Both the position numbers and the translations under genes were made by a program. 36,634 nt of DNA from Bacteroidales bacterium (GTDB lineage Bacteria; Bacteroidota; Bacteroidia; Bacteroidales; UBA932). Numbering within the stretch: the first letter of the stretch is position 1; each line of letters starts with the position of its first letter. Below the pieces are notes generated by a model. That model did no database searches. It saw only the letters and a program-made list of their open reading frames with translations, and was not told the origin of the DNA. Location of the stretch: assembly GCA_017617655.1 (NCBI GenBank), contig JAFZVU010000017.1, positions 1 to 36,634 of the forward strand. Reading direction: 5' to 3'. This document shows, one piece after another, positions 16,126 through 23,841 of the stretch.

Positions 16126-16797
16126 TTATTTCTTATGTGACATTATCTTGCCGTCCATGCCTTCCAGCAGGTCCCAGGCACGCTCTTCGTAGTCGATGCT
16201 CTTGGTGCTGAGCTCCACGGTAGCTTTATAGACCTTGCCTTCCCCTTCGTCCAGCACTTCGAGGTCGTAGGCCCTAAGGACTGCGCCGTCGGCCTTGACG
16301 CTGTTCACGAACTTGGTGATCTTGTCCTTGTCGGCGGTCGTCATGGTTATAGACAGCTGGCGCTTGTTGAGCTTGCGGTCTATCACCATCACCAGTTCGA
16401 GGGCTATAAGCACCATGATGGTGGTGACTATGGCAAGGTCGTAACGGCCGACTCCGCAGGCTATACCGATGGCGGCGGTGACCCAGAGGCCGGCCGCTGT
16501 GGTGAGGCCGTGGATGACGTTCTTCTGGAAGATGATAAGGCCGGCGCCGATGAAGCCGATGCCAGACACTATCTGGGCGGCCAGACGGGACGGGTCGTAT
16601 CTGGCGATGGGGATTATGTCTGCGACTTTGTCGTATCCGTAGGCAGAGATGACGGAGATCAGCGTGCTGCCCAGGGCCACCAGGAAGTGGGTGCGGAAGC
16701 CGGCTTCCTTGGCTCTCTTCTCCCTCTCGATGCCGATTATGCCGCCTAGGGCGCCACCGACAATTATTCGTAATATCAGTTCGTATGTCAGACTCAT
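16126..16797 (-). CDS. MgtC/SapB family membrane protein
   Basis: A 223-residue protein with four to five N-terminal helices and a C-terminal cytoplasmic domain. The MgtC signature is clear: GGIIGIEREKRAKEAGFRTH (residues about 18-37) and the GIGFIGAGLI and GLTTAAGLWVTAAIG segments. MgtC proteins are tied to survival at low magnesium and to control of ATP synthase, though the SapB branch may be a general inner-membrane protein. The C-terminal region (about 145-223) has an ACT-like pattern of strands. It is divergent from the DUF2461 gene and probably co-transcribed with the small EF-hand protein. Confidence 0.93.
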   Translation of the reverse strand: MSLTYELILRIIVGGALGGIIGIEREKRAKEAGFRTHFLVALGSTLISVISAYGYDKVADIIPIARYDPSRLAAQIVSGIGFIGAGLIIFQKNVIHGLTTAAGLWVTAAIGIACGVGRYDLAIVTTIMVLIALELVMVIDRKLNKRQLSITMTTADKDKITKFVNSVKADGAVLRAYDLEVLDEGEGKVYKATVELSTKSIDYEERAWDLLEGMDGKIMSHKK

Positions 16798-16833
16798 GTC
16801 AGAAGTTGTTGGTCAAACAGATGTGCAATACAT

Positions 16834-16841
16834 CAAAAATA
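16834..16841 (-). promoter_or_regulatory. -7 box TATTTTTG for the mgtC-like gene
   Basis: Minus-strand TATTTTTG matches TAnnTTTG and lies 36 bp before the mgtC-like ATG. No -33 TTTG at standard spacing was found. Confidence 0.4.
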
Positions 16842-16852
16842 AGCAAAATCAT

Positions 16853-16876
16853 TAAATTTGTCTCTATATGGAGACA
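16853..16876 (+). promoter_or_regulatory. -7 box and start-codon inverted repeat of the DUF2461 gene
   Basis: TAAATTTG at 16853-16860 matches TAnnTTTG and ends 7 bp before the ATG at 16868. Overlapping it, TGTCTC (16859-16864) and GAGACA (16871-16876) are perfect inverted arms separated by TATATG, so the start codon lies in the loop or spacer. It could be an operator at the transcription start or an RNA hairpin masking the start; both are inference. Confidence 0.45.
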
Positions 16877-17551
16877 CAAATTTCAATGCCCGACCTGCTT
16901 CAGTTCTATGCGGAGCTGGCGGTGAACAACGAGAAGAAATGGTTCGATGAGCGCAAGCCGCACTATCTGGCCATCAAAAGTTATTACGAGAATCTCGGAA
17001 TGGAGATAGCGGCCGGTATCGCGAAGTACGACAAGGATGTCGCCGGTCTCGGCCCCAAGGATATCACCTGGCGCATCTACCAGGACCAGCGCTTCTACGG
17101 CCGTCCGCCTTATAAGACCTGGTGCGGACTGTTCTTCGCCAGGGGCGGCCGCAAGTCGCACTATGCCGGCTACTACCTGCACATAGAACCCGGGCAGAAC
17201 GAGTATTTCCTCTGCGCAGGCCTGTGGAGGGAGGAGAAACTCATCATCAAGAGCGTCCGCGAAGAGATAATGCTGAACGGGCCGCAGTTCGACAAGGTTG
17301 CCAACCCAGGCAAGGGATGGCAGCTGCTGTGGGACGGCGCGCTGACCCGCCCGGCCCAGGGCTGGCCCGACGACAAGCCTTACTCGAAGTATTTCCGGCT
17401 GAAGCAGTTCCTGATCATGAAACCGATCGATACGGATTACCTGCTGCGCCCCGACCTGGCTGCCCGCGTCGCAGCGGACTTCAAGACAGCCGCCCCGTTC
17501 AACCAGTATCTCAACCGCCCCGTCGATTATGCAATCGAGGAGTGGATGTAG
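16868..17551 (+). CDS. DUF2461 family protein
   Basis: A 227-residue soluble protein of the DUF2461 family, with the family pattern NNEKKWFDERKPHY near the N-terminus, ITWRIYQDQRFY and PPYKTWCGLFFARGG in the middle, GYYLHIEPGQ and a C-terminal PFNQYLNRPVDYA. The biochemical role is unknown. A second in-frame ATG at 16886 would give a start closer to the conserved region and leave a normal short leader after the -7 box, so the true start may be there. No Shine-Dalgarno sequence decides between them. Confidence 0.9.
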   Translation: METQISMPDLLQFYAELAVNNEKKWFDERKPHYLAIKSYYENLGMEIAAGIAKYDKDVAGLGPKDITWRIYQDQRFYGRPPYKTWCGLFFARGGRKSHYAGYYLHIEPGQNEYFLCAGLWREEKLIIKSVREEIMLNGPQFDKVANPGKGWQLLWDGALTRPAQGWPDDKPYSKYFRLKQFLIMKPIDTDYLLRPDLAARVAADFKTAAPFNQYLNRPVDYAIEEWM

Positions 17552-17596
17552 TGAAAAATTGACTATATTCGTGTCCCCAAAATTGAAAAACAGGAT

Positions 17597-18640
17597 ATGA
17601 TATATTTTGACTGCGATTACAGCAACGGGATGCACCCCGCAATCCTGAAGCGACTTACCGAAACTAATGAAGAGTACGCCGGCACCTATGGCCTCGACAA
17701 GTACAGCGAAAGTGCGAAAGCTCGCATCAGAGAGGCTTGCGGCGATCCCGACGCGGACATCTTCTTCCTTATCGGCGGCACCCAGGCCAACGCCGTGACT
17801 CTCGACGCCATGCTGAAACCCTGGCAAGGAGTCGTCTGCGCGCCTACAGGACATATCAACACATACGAAGCCGGCGCAGTCGAATTCACCGGACACAAGA
17901 TTATCGTGCTGCCAAGCCATGTCGACGGCAAGATAAGGCCCGACGAACTCCACATCCTGCTCAAGGCGGCTGCCGAGGCTGACAACAAGGAGCACATGGT
18001 AATCCCTGCTATAGTGTATATAACCATTCCCACCGAATACGGAACTATTTACAGCTCGCAGGAGATCAAAGTCATACACGAAGTTTGCAAGCAGCACAAT
18101 TGTAAACTCTTCGTCGACGGTGCCAGGCTGGGTTATGCTCTTGGAGCCGACGGGAACGACATTACTCTGAAGTTCCTTGCCGAGCACTGCGACGCCTTCT
18201 ATATCGGAGGCACGAAAGTCGGCGCCATCTTCGGCGAAGCAGTCGTGTTCCCTCGTGGCAGCGCCCCCGAACATTTCTTCGCGTTCATCAAGCAGCACGG
18301 AATCCTCTACGCCAAAGGTCGCTTCACCGGACTGCAGTTCGACACTCTCTTCACCGACGGCCTGTATGAAAAGATCGGCCGCCATGCTGACGTCCTGGCA
18401 AAACAGCTGGTGAACCTTTTTGTCAAATATGGTGTAGGAGAGCCCGTAGTCGAGTCTCCGACCAACCAGCAGTTCATCATACTCAGCCATGATGTGATGG
18501 AAAAGATCAGCGAGAAAGTGGTTTTCGAGAAATGGGGCACCTACGACGCCGGGCATAAAATCTGCCGCTTCGTCACAAGCTGGTCTACTACCCAGCAGGA
18601 CATCGACAATCTCGAGAAGGTTTTGGCCGATATCGCCTGA
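17597..18640 (+). CDS. Low-specificity L-threonine aldolase family PLP enzyme
   Basis: A 347-residue fold-type I PLP enzyme of the threonine aldolase/beta-eliminating lyase family, which splits L-threonine or allo-threonine to glycine and acetaldehyde. The PLP Lys is K207 in GGTKVG, the cofactor Asp lies in LFVDGARLGYA, and GGTQANAVTLDA marks the phosphate-binding region. The protein begins directly with the family pattern (MIYFDCDYSNGMHPAIL). Length is normal. It follows DUF2461 by 45 bp. Other members of the family act on tryptophan, tyrosine or beta-hydroxy amino acids, so the exact substrate is open. Confidence 0.92.
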   Translation: MIYFDCDYSNGMHPAILKRLTETNEEYAGTYGLDKYSESAKARIREACGDPDADIFFLIGGTQANAVTLDAMLKPWQGVVCAPTGHINTYEAGAVEFTGHKIIVLPSHVDGKIRPDELHILLKAAAEADNKEHMVIPAIVYITIPTEYGTIYSSQEIKVIHEVCKQHNCKLFVDGARLGYALGADGNDITLKFLAEHCDAFYIGGTKVGAIFGEAVVFPRGSAPEHFFAFIKQHGILYAKGRFTGLQFDTLFTDGLYEKIGRHADVLAKQLVNLFVKYGVGEPVVESPTNQQFIILSHDVMEKISEKVVFEKWGTYDAGHKICRFVTSWSTTQQDIDNLEKVLADIA

Positions 18641-18654
18641 AAACACTATCTTTG
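18622..18654 (+). promoter_or_regulatory. Promoter of the VanZ-like gene, inside the aldolase gene end
   Basis: TTTG (18622-18625), 21 bp, then TATCTTTG (18647-18654) matches both elements of the Bacteroidota sigma-ABfr promoter. It ends 6 bp before the ATG at 18661, so the mRNA would have almost no leader. Confidence 0.6.
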
Positions 18655-18660
18655 CCCGTC

Positions 18661-19065
18661 ATGAAGAAAGGACAGGCTTCCAAACATAACTACCGCGCCC
18701 TATGGATCGTGCTCTTCTGCCTTTATATGGCAGCAGTGGCATGGGTGTATTTCAGCAGCGGTGAAGTAAGCTTCGAACTCCCGAAGTCATTGTTCGGAAT
18801 CCCCTTCGACAAAGCTGTCCATTATTCGATGTTCCTTCCTTTCCCCGTCCTGTTCACCCTCGCGCTGAATTTCCGGTCATGGTGGCGCACTCTGAGCTTT
18901 TCAGCTCTCCTTGCCGTGGCCATCGCCTTCACTTTCGAGACCCTTCAGAGCCGCATAACGCCCACCCGCGTCACAGATCCTGCCGACCTGAACGCGAACG
19001 TGCTGGGCATAGCTACCGGCCTTGCGGTAATGCTGATTGCCGGTCTTATAGCGAGAAAACGCTAA
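18661..19065 (+). CDS. VanZ-like membrane protein
   Basis: A 134-residue protein with four predicted helices. The segment PFDKAVHYSMFLPFPVLF and the polar TFETLQSRITPTRVTDPADLNANVLG region (given as landmarks around residues 47-64 and 97-122) match the VanZ-like family, where the charged residues between helices 3 and 4 are conserved. VanZ confers teicoplanin tolerance in enterococci, but most homologues are of unknown role. ATG at 18661 is preferred over an in-frame start 9 bp upstream because the latter lies in the promoter. The last 20 bp overlap the convergent GH2 gene. Confidence 0.88.
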   Translation: MKKGQASKHNYRALWIVLFCLYMAAVAWVYFSSGEVSFELPKSLFGIPFDKAVHYSMFLPFPVLFTLALNFRSWWRTLSFSALLAVAIAFTFETLQSRITPTRVTDPADLNANVLGIATGLAVMLIAGLIARKR

Positions 19066-21700
19066 GGGCGCTGTTCCAACCTTCCACAAGCAACGAAGCT
19101 GCTCCCTCCCTGTCGGGGGTGAGCGTCACGGTCATTGTCTTGTGCGGAAGTATGGTGAAGAAGTTGTCGGAATAGATAGTCCCGCTCATAGGCTCTCCCG
19201 CGGCGTCGCGCAGCTGCAGCCTGTTGAAGAAAGCGATCCTTCCGGAAGTGTTTTTCAATGTGACCTTTATGCTGCCGTCGGCCTGCTTCTGAGTCTTGAC
19301 AGACACCGAGGCCTTCTTCATCTTCGCCAGCGACTCGAAGCCGGAAGAGCAGGGGCCGGACAGGCTCTCGCGCCCTTCGAATTCATCGTCCGATCGCCAG
19401 TAGAAATTGTCTGAAAGGACGTTGCCCTTCGCGTCGGCCAGCTCGAGGCTGATGAAATGTACGTCCGACAGCCCCTCGGGGAAGGTAAGCTGCAGGATGT
19501 CTGTAACGGCGCGGTCGGCGGGGATGTCGGCAGAGGCGCTCCAGCTGCGCACAAGACGGCTGTCGAGGTCATACAGGCGGGCTGTCACCTTCAGCCCCTT
19601 GTAAGCCTCAGCGCCGTCGTTCACCACGCTGACAGTGTTCTTCAGGTAGTCGAACTGCACGTGCAGAGGCTCGAGAGCGTGCATGGTGTGGTACAATGCC
19701 GCGGTGGGCTCCAGATACCAGTCCCACATGCGTGCGCAGACCTGCACGTTAGGGCTGTTGTGATACCAGAACAGCAGTCCCGAGCAGAAGCGGTCGCCGT
19801 CGTCCAGCCGGTTGTAGTTCCAGACCTCCCAGATGCTCTTGGCGTTCATGGCGCCCAGGATCTGCCCTTTGAAGGCGAAGTCTTCGATGCTCGTGACGGC
19901 GCCGTACTGGTTCACGAGGTCTGCGTAGAGGGTCGACATCAGGTGGAAGCCGTTGCCGTCCAGGTAGTCCCAGGTAGCTTTGTCAATCGGCCAGAGCTTG
20001 TCGGCCGGCATCATCTTGCGCAGGTTCTCGATCACCGGAAGGGTGGGGGCGCCGTACTCCGGGTTGAAGCCGTCGACGCGGCTGCCGCGCTCGGAGGCCG
20101 TGTTGGTGTAGTGGCACATAGGGTTGACCTGCTTGTAGGGGCTGCCGTCGTGCACGCCGTCGCACTCGGACTGCATCTGGTAGGGCCGTGTTCCGTCCAG
20201 CTGAGCCAGCAGTTCTTCCGCCCCGGACATCTCGGTGCTTTCATTGGAAGATACATAGAAAGCCAGAGACGGATGGTTGCGGATTCTCTTGACGGTCGAG
20301 GTCATATTGTTGAAATAGACGGCTTCGTCGCGGGGGTGGCGGGTGTCGCCGGTCATCCAGAACTCCTGCCATACCAGTATGCCGTATTCGTCGCAGAGGG
20401 TGTAGAAAAGGTCGCTCTCGGCAATGCCGCCGCCCCACAGGCGCAGCATGTTGATGCCGGACTGGGCGGTGTAGGCCAGCTCGGTGCGCATGCGGGCGTC
20501 GTCGGTGCGCTGCATGGCCTCCGGGATCCAGTTGCTGCCGCGGATGAATATCCTCTTTCCGTTTACTATGAATACCTTGGACTTGTCGGGAGTGTCGGTG
20601 GTCACTGTCACTTCGCGGATGCCGAAGGTGGTCTCCAGTTCGTCGCTGACCACTCCGTTTACAGATACTTCCAGCTTCAGCTTGTAGAGGTTCTGAGGGC
20701 CTTTGTTCTTCGGCCACCAGAGCTTCGGGTTGCGGATCAGCAGCTGCGGGAATTCGCCGGGAGCGAAGGTGACGGTGCTGCGCTGGCCGCGGATGAGGCT
20801 GACGGTCTTTTCGAAGCTGATGCCGGTGCCCTCGATTTCGCCGCGCACGAGGCAGTTCACGTTGTAGCCGCGGTCGTTCACGTTATTTACGACTTCCACG
20901 GTGATTGTCTCGGCGGCGCTGTCATAGCCCGGGTGGGCCAGTTTTGACACAACGAAGGGGCTGGCCAGGCTTACGTCTCCCTTCGAGAAGAGGCGTATCG
21001 ACTTCCAGATGCCGGTGTTGCGGTCGCGTATGCCGTCGTCGAAGGTGAAATCCCAGCCGGCGGTCATGAGCTGAGTAGTGTTCCAGCCTATCTTGCCGTC
21101 GCCGCCGTTATGGTTCTCCCCGGGAGCGCCCCAGGATTTCTGCATCCAGCGGCCCGGCTCGTCGACGGGGTAGACCAGCACCGCCAGTGCGTTGCGGCCG
21201 TCGCGGACTATGCAGTCCGTTATGTCGAAGATGCCGTCGTTGAACATTCCGGTCATGGCTCCGAGCATCTGGCCGTTCAGCCAGAATTCTGCGCGGTAGT
21301 TGATGCCGAGGGCCTGCAGGAAGGCGCGCTTGCCAGCTCCGGCGTCTGCTCCGTCGAATTCGGTGCGGAACCAGTAGGTGTAGAACTCACGGCCTGTGTC
21401 GGCGAGGTCTGGGATGAGGCCCTCGGAGAGTTTGTTGACTGTGCCGTAGTAAGGGTCGGGATAGACACCGTTGGCGACCAGTGAGGTCAGGACGGTGCCC
21501 GGCACTATGGCCGCCTGCCAGCCGGCGGCGTTGAAGCCTGGTGAGGAGATTTCTTTTGCGGTGGAGCGGACGTCGCCGGCGCGGCACATCCGCCAGTCAT
21601 AATTCCCGTCGTGCCCTTTGCCGGAGTCCAGCACGGTCTGGGCCTGCAGCTGGAAGCAGATCAGTGCGAGGGCCAGCAGCGATAGTGTCAGTTTTTTCAT
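19046..21700 (-). CDS. Glycoside hydrolase family 2 (beta-mannosidase / exo-beta-glucosaminidase branch)
   Basis: An 884-residue secreted enzyme with signal peptide (1-20, ending QLQAQ). Order: N-terminal sugar-binding domain (about 25-240, with WFRTEFD, INYRAEFWLNG and the DRNTGIWKS end), Ig-like linker (about 245-365), TIM barrel (about 375-650) and C-terminal Ig-like domains to the end (FTILPHKTMTVTL). The acid/base is Glu487 in SSNES after RNHPSLAFYV; Glu548 in NPEYGAP is the likely nucleophile. Domain make-up suits the beta-mannosidase/exo-beta-glucosaminidase branch of GH2. With the GH125 gene 4 bp upstream it may cleave the beta-linked core mannose after the alpha-mannose is removed; no SusC/SusD pair is present. 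It overlaps the VanZ-like gene by 20 bp at its 3' end. Confidence 0.92.
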   Translation of the reverse strand: MKKLTLSLLALALICFQLQAQTVLDSGKGHDGNYDWRMCRAGDVRSTAKEISSPGFNAAGWQAAIVPGTVLTSLVANGVYPDPYYGTVNKLSEGLIPDLADTGREFYTYWFRTEFDGADAGAGKRAFLQALGINYRAEFWLNGQMLGAMTGMFNDGIFDITDCIVRDGRNALAVLVYPVDEPGRWMQKSWGAPGENHNGGDGKIGWNTTQLMTAGWDFTFDDGIRDRNTGIWKSIRLFSKGDVSLASPFVVSKLAHPGYDSAAETITVEVVNNVNDRGYNVNCLVRGEIEGTGISFEKTVSLIRGQRSTVTFAPGEFPQLLIRNPKLWWPKNKGPQNLYKLKLEVSVNGVVSDELETTFGIREVTVTTDTPDKSKVFIVNGKRIFIRGSNWIPEAMQRTDDARMRTELAYTAQSGINMLRLWGGGIAESDLFYTLCDEYGILVWQEFWMTGDTRHPRDEAVYFNNMTSTVKRIRNHPSLAFYVSSNESTEMSGAEELLAQLDGTRPYQMQSECDGVHDGSPYKQVNPMCHYTNTASERGSRVDGFNPEYGAPTLPVIENLRKMMPADKLWPIDKATWDYLDGNGFHLMSTLYADLVNQYGAVTSIEDFAFKGQILGAMNAKSIWEVWNYNRLDDGDRFCSGLLFWYHNSPNVQVCARMWDWYLEPTAALYHTMHALEPLHVQFDYLKNTVSVVNDGAEAYKGLKVTARLYDLDSRLVRSWSASADIPADRAVTDILQLTFPEGLSDVHFISLELADAKGNVLSDNFYWRSDDEFEGRESLSGPCSSGFESLAKMKKASVSVKTQKQADGSIKVTLKNTSGRIAFFNRLQLRDAAGEPMSGTIYSDNFFTILPHKTMTVTLTPDREGAASLLVEGWNSALSVFSL

Positions 21701-21704
21701 GGGG

Positions 21705-23114
21705 CTATTCGGCTGTTATGGAATTCAGCAGGCCGAGCTTGCCGTCGTCGATCAGTTTGATGATGAGCTCTCCGAAGAGGGTGTTCTGCCATGCGAACCA
21801 GTCACGGGTGTATTTGGCCGGGTCGTCCTTGTTGAAGGATTCGTGGATGAAGCCCTTGCCGGCGTCGGTTTTCAGCAGGGTCTCGATGCACCACTTTATC
21901 TCGGCGTCGTCCTTCGAGGTGAAGGCCTTCATCATGATGCTCATTGGCCATATCATGTCGTAGCCGATGTGCGGACCGCCTATACCCTCGGCTGCCGTGC
22001 CTTTGAAGAAATAGGGGTTGTCGATGCTCCACACGAAGCGGCGGGTGTTCTGGTAAATCTTGTCCTTGGGGCTCACGTCGCCGAGATAGGCCATGGCCAG
22101 CAGGCTCGGCACGTTGGCGTCGTCCATCAGAAGCTGGTTGCCATAGCCGTCGACTTCGAATGCGTAGATCTTGCCGTATTTGGGATGTTTGTGGACGGCG
22201 TATTTGCGCAGGGCGGCTTCAACTTCGTCGGCCAGGGCGCGGCACTCTGCTGCCAGGGCCGTTTCGCCGTTCACTACAGTGAGGATCTCGGCGGCTTTGC
22301 GCAGCGAGGTCACCGCAAAGAAGTTGGAAGGTATGAGGAATTCGAACATTGTGGCGTCGTCGGAGGGCCTGAACGCTGAGGCTATGAGGCCCACCGGCTT
22401 GACGGGATTGCCCCAGCCGCTGTTCGACTTGGTGTCGGTCTGGACGGCGGTCTCGCGCTGGAAACGGTAGGGGCCGCGGTCTTCCTTGCGCTGCTGCTCG
22501 CGGAAGGTGGTCAGGATGCGGCGGATGGCGGTGAGCCAGGTGTCGCCGAAAACGGAAGTGTCGCCGGTGGTCTTCCAGTATTGGTATGCAAGGCGGATGG
22601 GGTAGCAGTCGGAGTCTATCTCCCATTTGCGTTCATGCAGGTTGGGGTCCATCTTGGTGCGGTCGCTCTGCCAGCCGGTGCCGGTCGCCCCGTCGTTGAA
22701 GGCATTGGCGTAAGGGTCGATGCAGATCAGGGAGAACTGGCAGTTGATCACTCCGGCAAGCATCTCCTTGAGCTCCGGATCTTCGTTGGCGAGCTGGATA
22801 TATGGCCATACCTGGGCGCCGGAATCGCGGAGCCACATGGCATGTATGTCGCCGGTATAGACGAAGGTGCGTGGCTTGCCGTCCTTGTCCTTGCCGAAAT
22901 GCACGGTGGTGTCGAGGGTGTTCGGGAAGCAGTTGGAGAACATCCATGCGAGCTTGGGGTTGGTCAGTTTGGCGGTCACTTCGGCAATCTTGGCTTCTAC
23001 TGCGGCGGAACGGAACAGCCTGTCGCGCTCGGCGGGGCGCTGTGAGGGATAGTTCTGGGCGGAAGCGGCGAAGACTGCGGTCAACGCCATGATGGCTGTA
23101 AGGATTCGTTTCAT
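21705..23114 (-). CDS. GH125 exo-alpha-1,6-mannosidase
   Basis: A 469-residue protein with a signal peptide (1-19, ending FAASAQ), so periplasmic. It matches GH125 (formerly DUF1237): WMFSNCFPNTLDTTV, YTGDIHAMWLRDSGAQVWPY (about 86-105, containing candidate acidic residues), WEIDSDCYPIRLAY, GPYRFQRET, GYGNQLLMDDANVPSLL and the late PHIGYDMIWPMSI. GH125 enzymes are inverting exo-alpha-1,6-mannosidases that trim N-glycans or mannan. It is the first gene of a two-gene operon with GH2. The promoter is well supported. Confidence 0.94.
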   Translation of the reverse strand: MKRILTAIMALTAVFAASAQNYPSQRPAERDRLFRSAAVEAKIAEVTAKLTNPKLAWMFSNCFPNTLDTTVHFGKDKDGKPRTFVYTGDIHAMWLRDSGAQVWPYIQLANEDPELKEMLAGVINCQFSLICIDPYANAFNDGATGTGWQSDRTKMDPNLHERKWEIDSDCYPIRLAYQYWKTTGDTSVFGDTWLTAIRRILTTFREQQRKEDRGPYRFQRETAVQTDTKSNSGWGNPVKPVGLIASAFRPSDDATMFEFLIPSNFFAVTSLRKAAEILTVVNGETALAAECRALADEVEAALRKYAVHKHPKYGKIYAFEVDGYGNQLLMDDANVPSLLAMAYLGDVSPKDKIYQNTRRFVWSIDNPYFFKGTAAEGIGGPHIGYDMIWPMSIMMKAFTSKDDAEIKWCIETLLKTDAGKGFIHESFNKDDPAKYTRDWFAWQNTLFGELIIKLIDDGKLGLLNSITAE

Positions 23115-23135
23115 GGTTATATGGACTTTGTCCTA

Positions 23136-23167
23136 CGAATGTACGGAATTCCGGCAGCAGAATCAAA
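23136..23167 (-). promoter_or_regulatory. Promoter of the GH125-GH2 operon
   Basis: On the minus strand TTTG (23164-23167), 20 bp, then TACATTCG (23136-23143; one mismatch to TAnnTTTG) lies 21 bp before the GH125 start. Spacing is as expected for Bacteroidota housekeeping promoters. Confidence 0.5.
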
Positions 23168-23172
23168 TTGCT

Positions 23173-23204
23173 GTTGCTTTTTAGCTTAAAAATCAGTAGA
23201 TTTG
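23173..23204 (+). promoter_or_regulatory. Promoter of the DUF4251 gene
   Basis: GTTG (23173-23176, one mismatch to TTTG), 20 bp, then TAGATTTG (23197-23204), with the ATG 23 bp further on. It overlaps the head region of the divergent GH125 promoter. Confidence 0.5.
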
Positions 23205-23227
23205 AAATAACCTAAAACACACCTGCT

Positions 23228-23716
23228 ATGAAAAAGTTCATCTTATACCTGTCTGTAGCGTTAGTCGCCGTCTTTGCGGTGTCTGCTTGCGGCCTTGCCA
23301 GAATGACAGCCGAAGATAAAGCCAAGATAGAACAGACTGTCCAGGACAATCTGACGGCGAAGGATTTTACCGTTCTCATCCAGCTGATGATGCCTCCCGT
23401 TGGTGCATCAAGGGCTGTCAGCAACTACTCTGTACAAGTGAAGGGAGACACTCTGGTTTCATATCTCCCCTATATGGGCCAGGCATATAACCTGCCCTAC
23501 GGCGGAGGCAAAGGGCTGGACTTCACTGCCAAGATCAGCCATTATCACGACCAGGTCCTCCAGGACGGCAACCACAATGTCATCGTCAATCTGTTCAACG
23601 GCGAGGACGTCTTCGTCTACAACTTTAACATCTCGCCGAGCGGCAGCGCCTTCCTCACCGTCTCTTCCCGCAACCGTCAGACCATCTCCTACACCGGCGA
23701 AATGTACCTGCCGTGA
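23228..23716 (+). CDS. DUF4251 lipoprotein
   Basis: A 162-residue small lipoprotein: signal peptide ending VSAC with Cys21. The body matches DUF4251 of Bacteroidales, with the pattern VQVKGDTLVSYLPYMGQAYN followed by PYGGGKGLDF and a C-terminal SSRNRQTISYTGEM. The family is predicted as a compact beta-rich envelope protein of unknown function. No acidic surface-export signal follows the Cys (GLARM), so a periplasmic-facing location is more likely. Single-gene unit, divergent from GH125 and convergent with patatin across a shared terminator. Confidence 0.88.
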   Translation: MKKFILYLSVALVAVFAVSACGLARMTAEDKAKIEQTVQDNLTAKDFTVLIQLMMPPVGASRAVSNYSVQVKGDTLVSYLPYMGQAYNLPYGGGKGLDFTAKISHYHDQVLQDGNHNVIVNLFNGEDVFVYNFNISPSGSAFLTVSSRNRQTISYTGEMYLP

Positions 23717-23731
23717 CGGTATGATGCCTCA

Positions 23732-23785
23732 GGCACAAAAAAGCCGCAAAGTCCGATGACCTTGCGGCTTTTTTTTGTCAGCTGG
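23732..23785. terminator. Bidirectional terminator, copy A of a dispersed repeat
   Basis: AAGCCGCAA (23741-23749) and TTGCGGCTT (23762-23770) form a strong stem flanked by A6 and T8 runs, so it should stop transcription from the DUF4251 gene and from patatin on the other strand. The 54-bp block including flanks is repeated in reverse complement at 30016-30068, with only one T missing from a T run. Confidence 0.88.
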
Positions 23786-23802
23786 TTGTCAGACCGGCTG
23801 GA

Positions 23803-23841
23803 CAACTTTGGTATAGGTCTCCAGGACTTTTGGCGTAGGTC
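23803..23841. repeat. 22-bp tandem repeat, two units, copy A
   Basis: Read on the minus strand this is two 22-bp units starting GACCTACGCCAAA and GACCTATACCAAA. The 39 bp match 30261-30299 in reverse complement with one mismatch. The last base is the first base of the patatin stop codon complement, so the repeat abuts the gene exactly. Confidence 0.8.

Noticed and set aside
16883..18646. 587-codon open frame on the minus strand
   Set aside because: Antisense to the DUF2461 and threonine aldolase genes across both and their gap. No domain, no promoter and no start context.
19457..20947. 496-codon open frame on the plus strand
   Set aside because: Antisense to the GH2 gene with its catalytic motifs; His/Val/Ala-rich composition is typical of a shadow frame.
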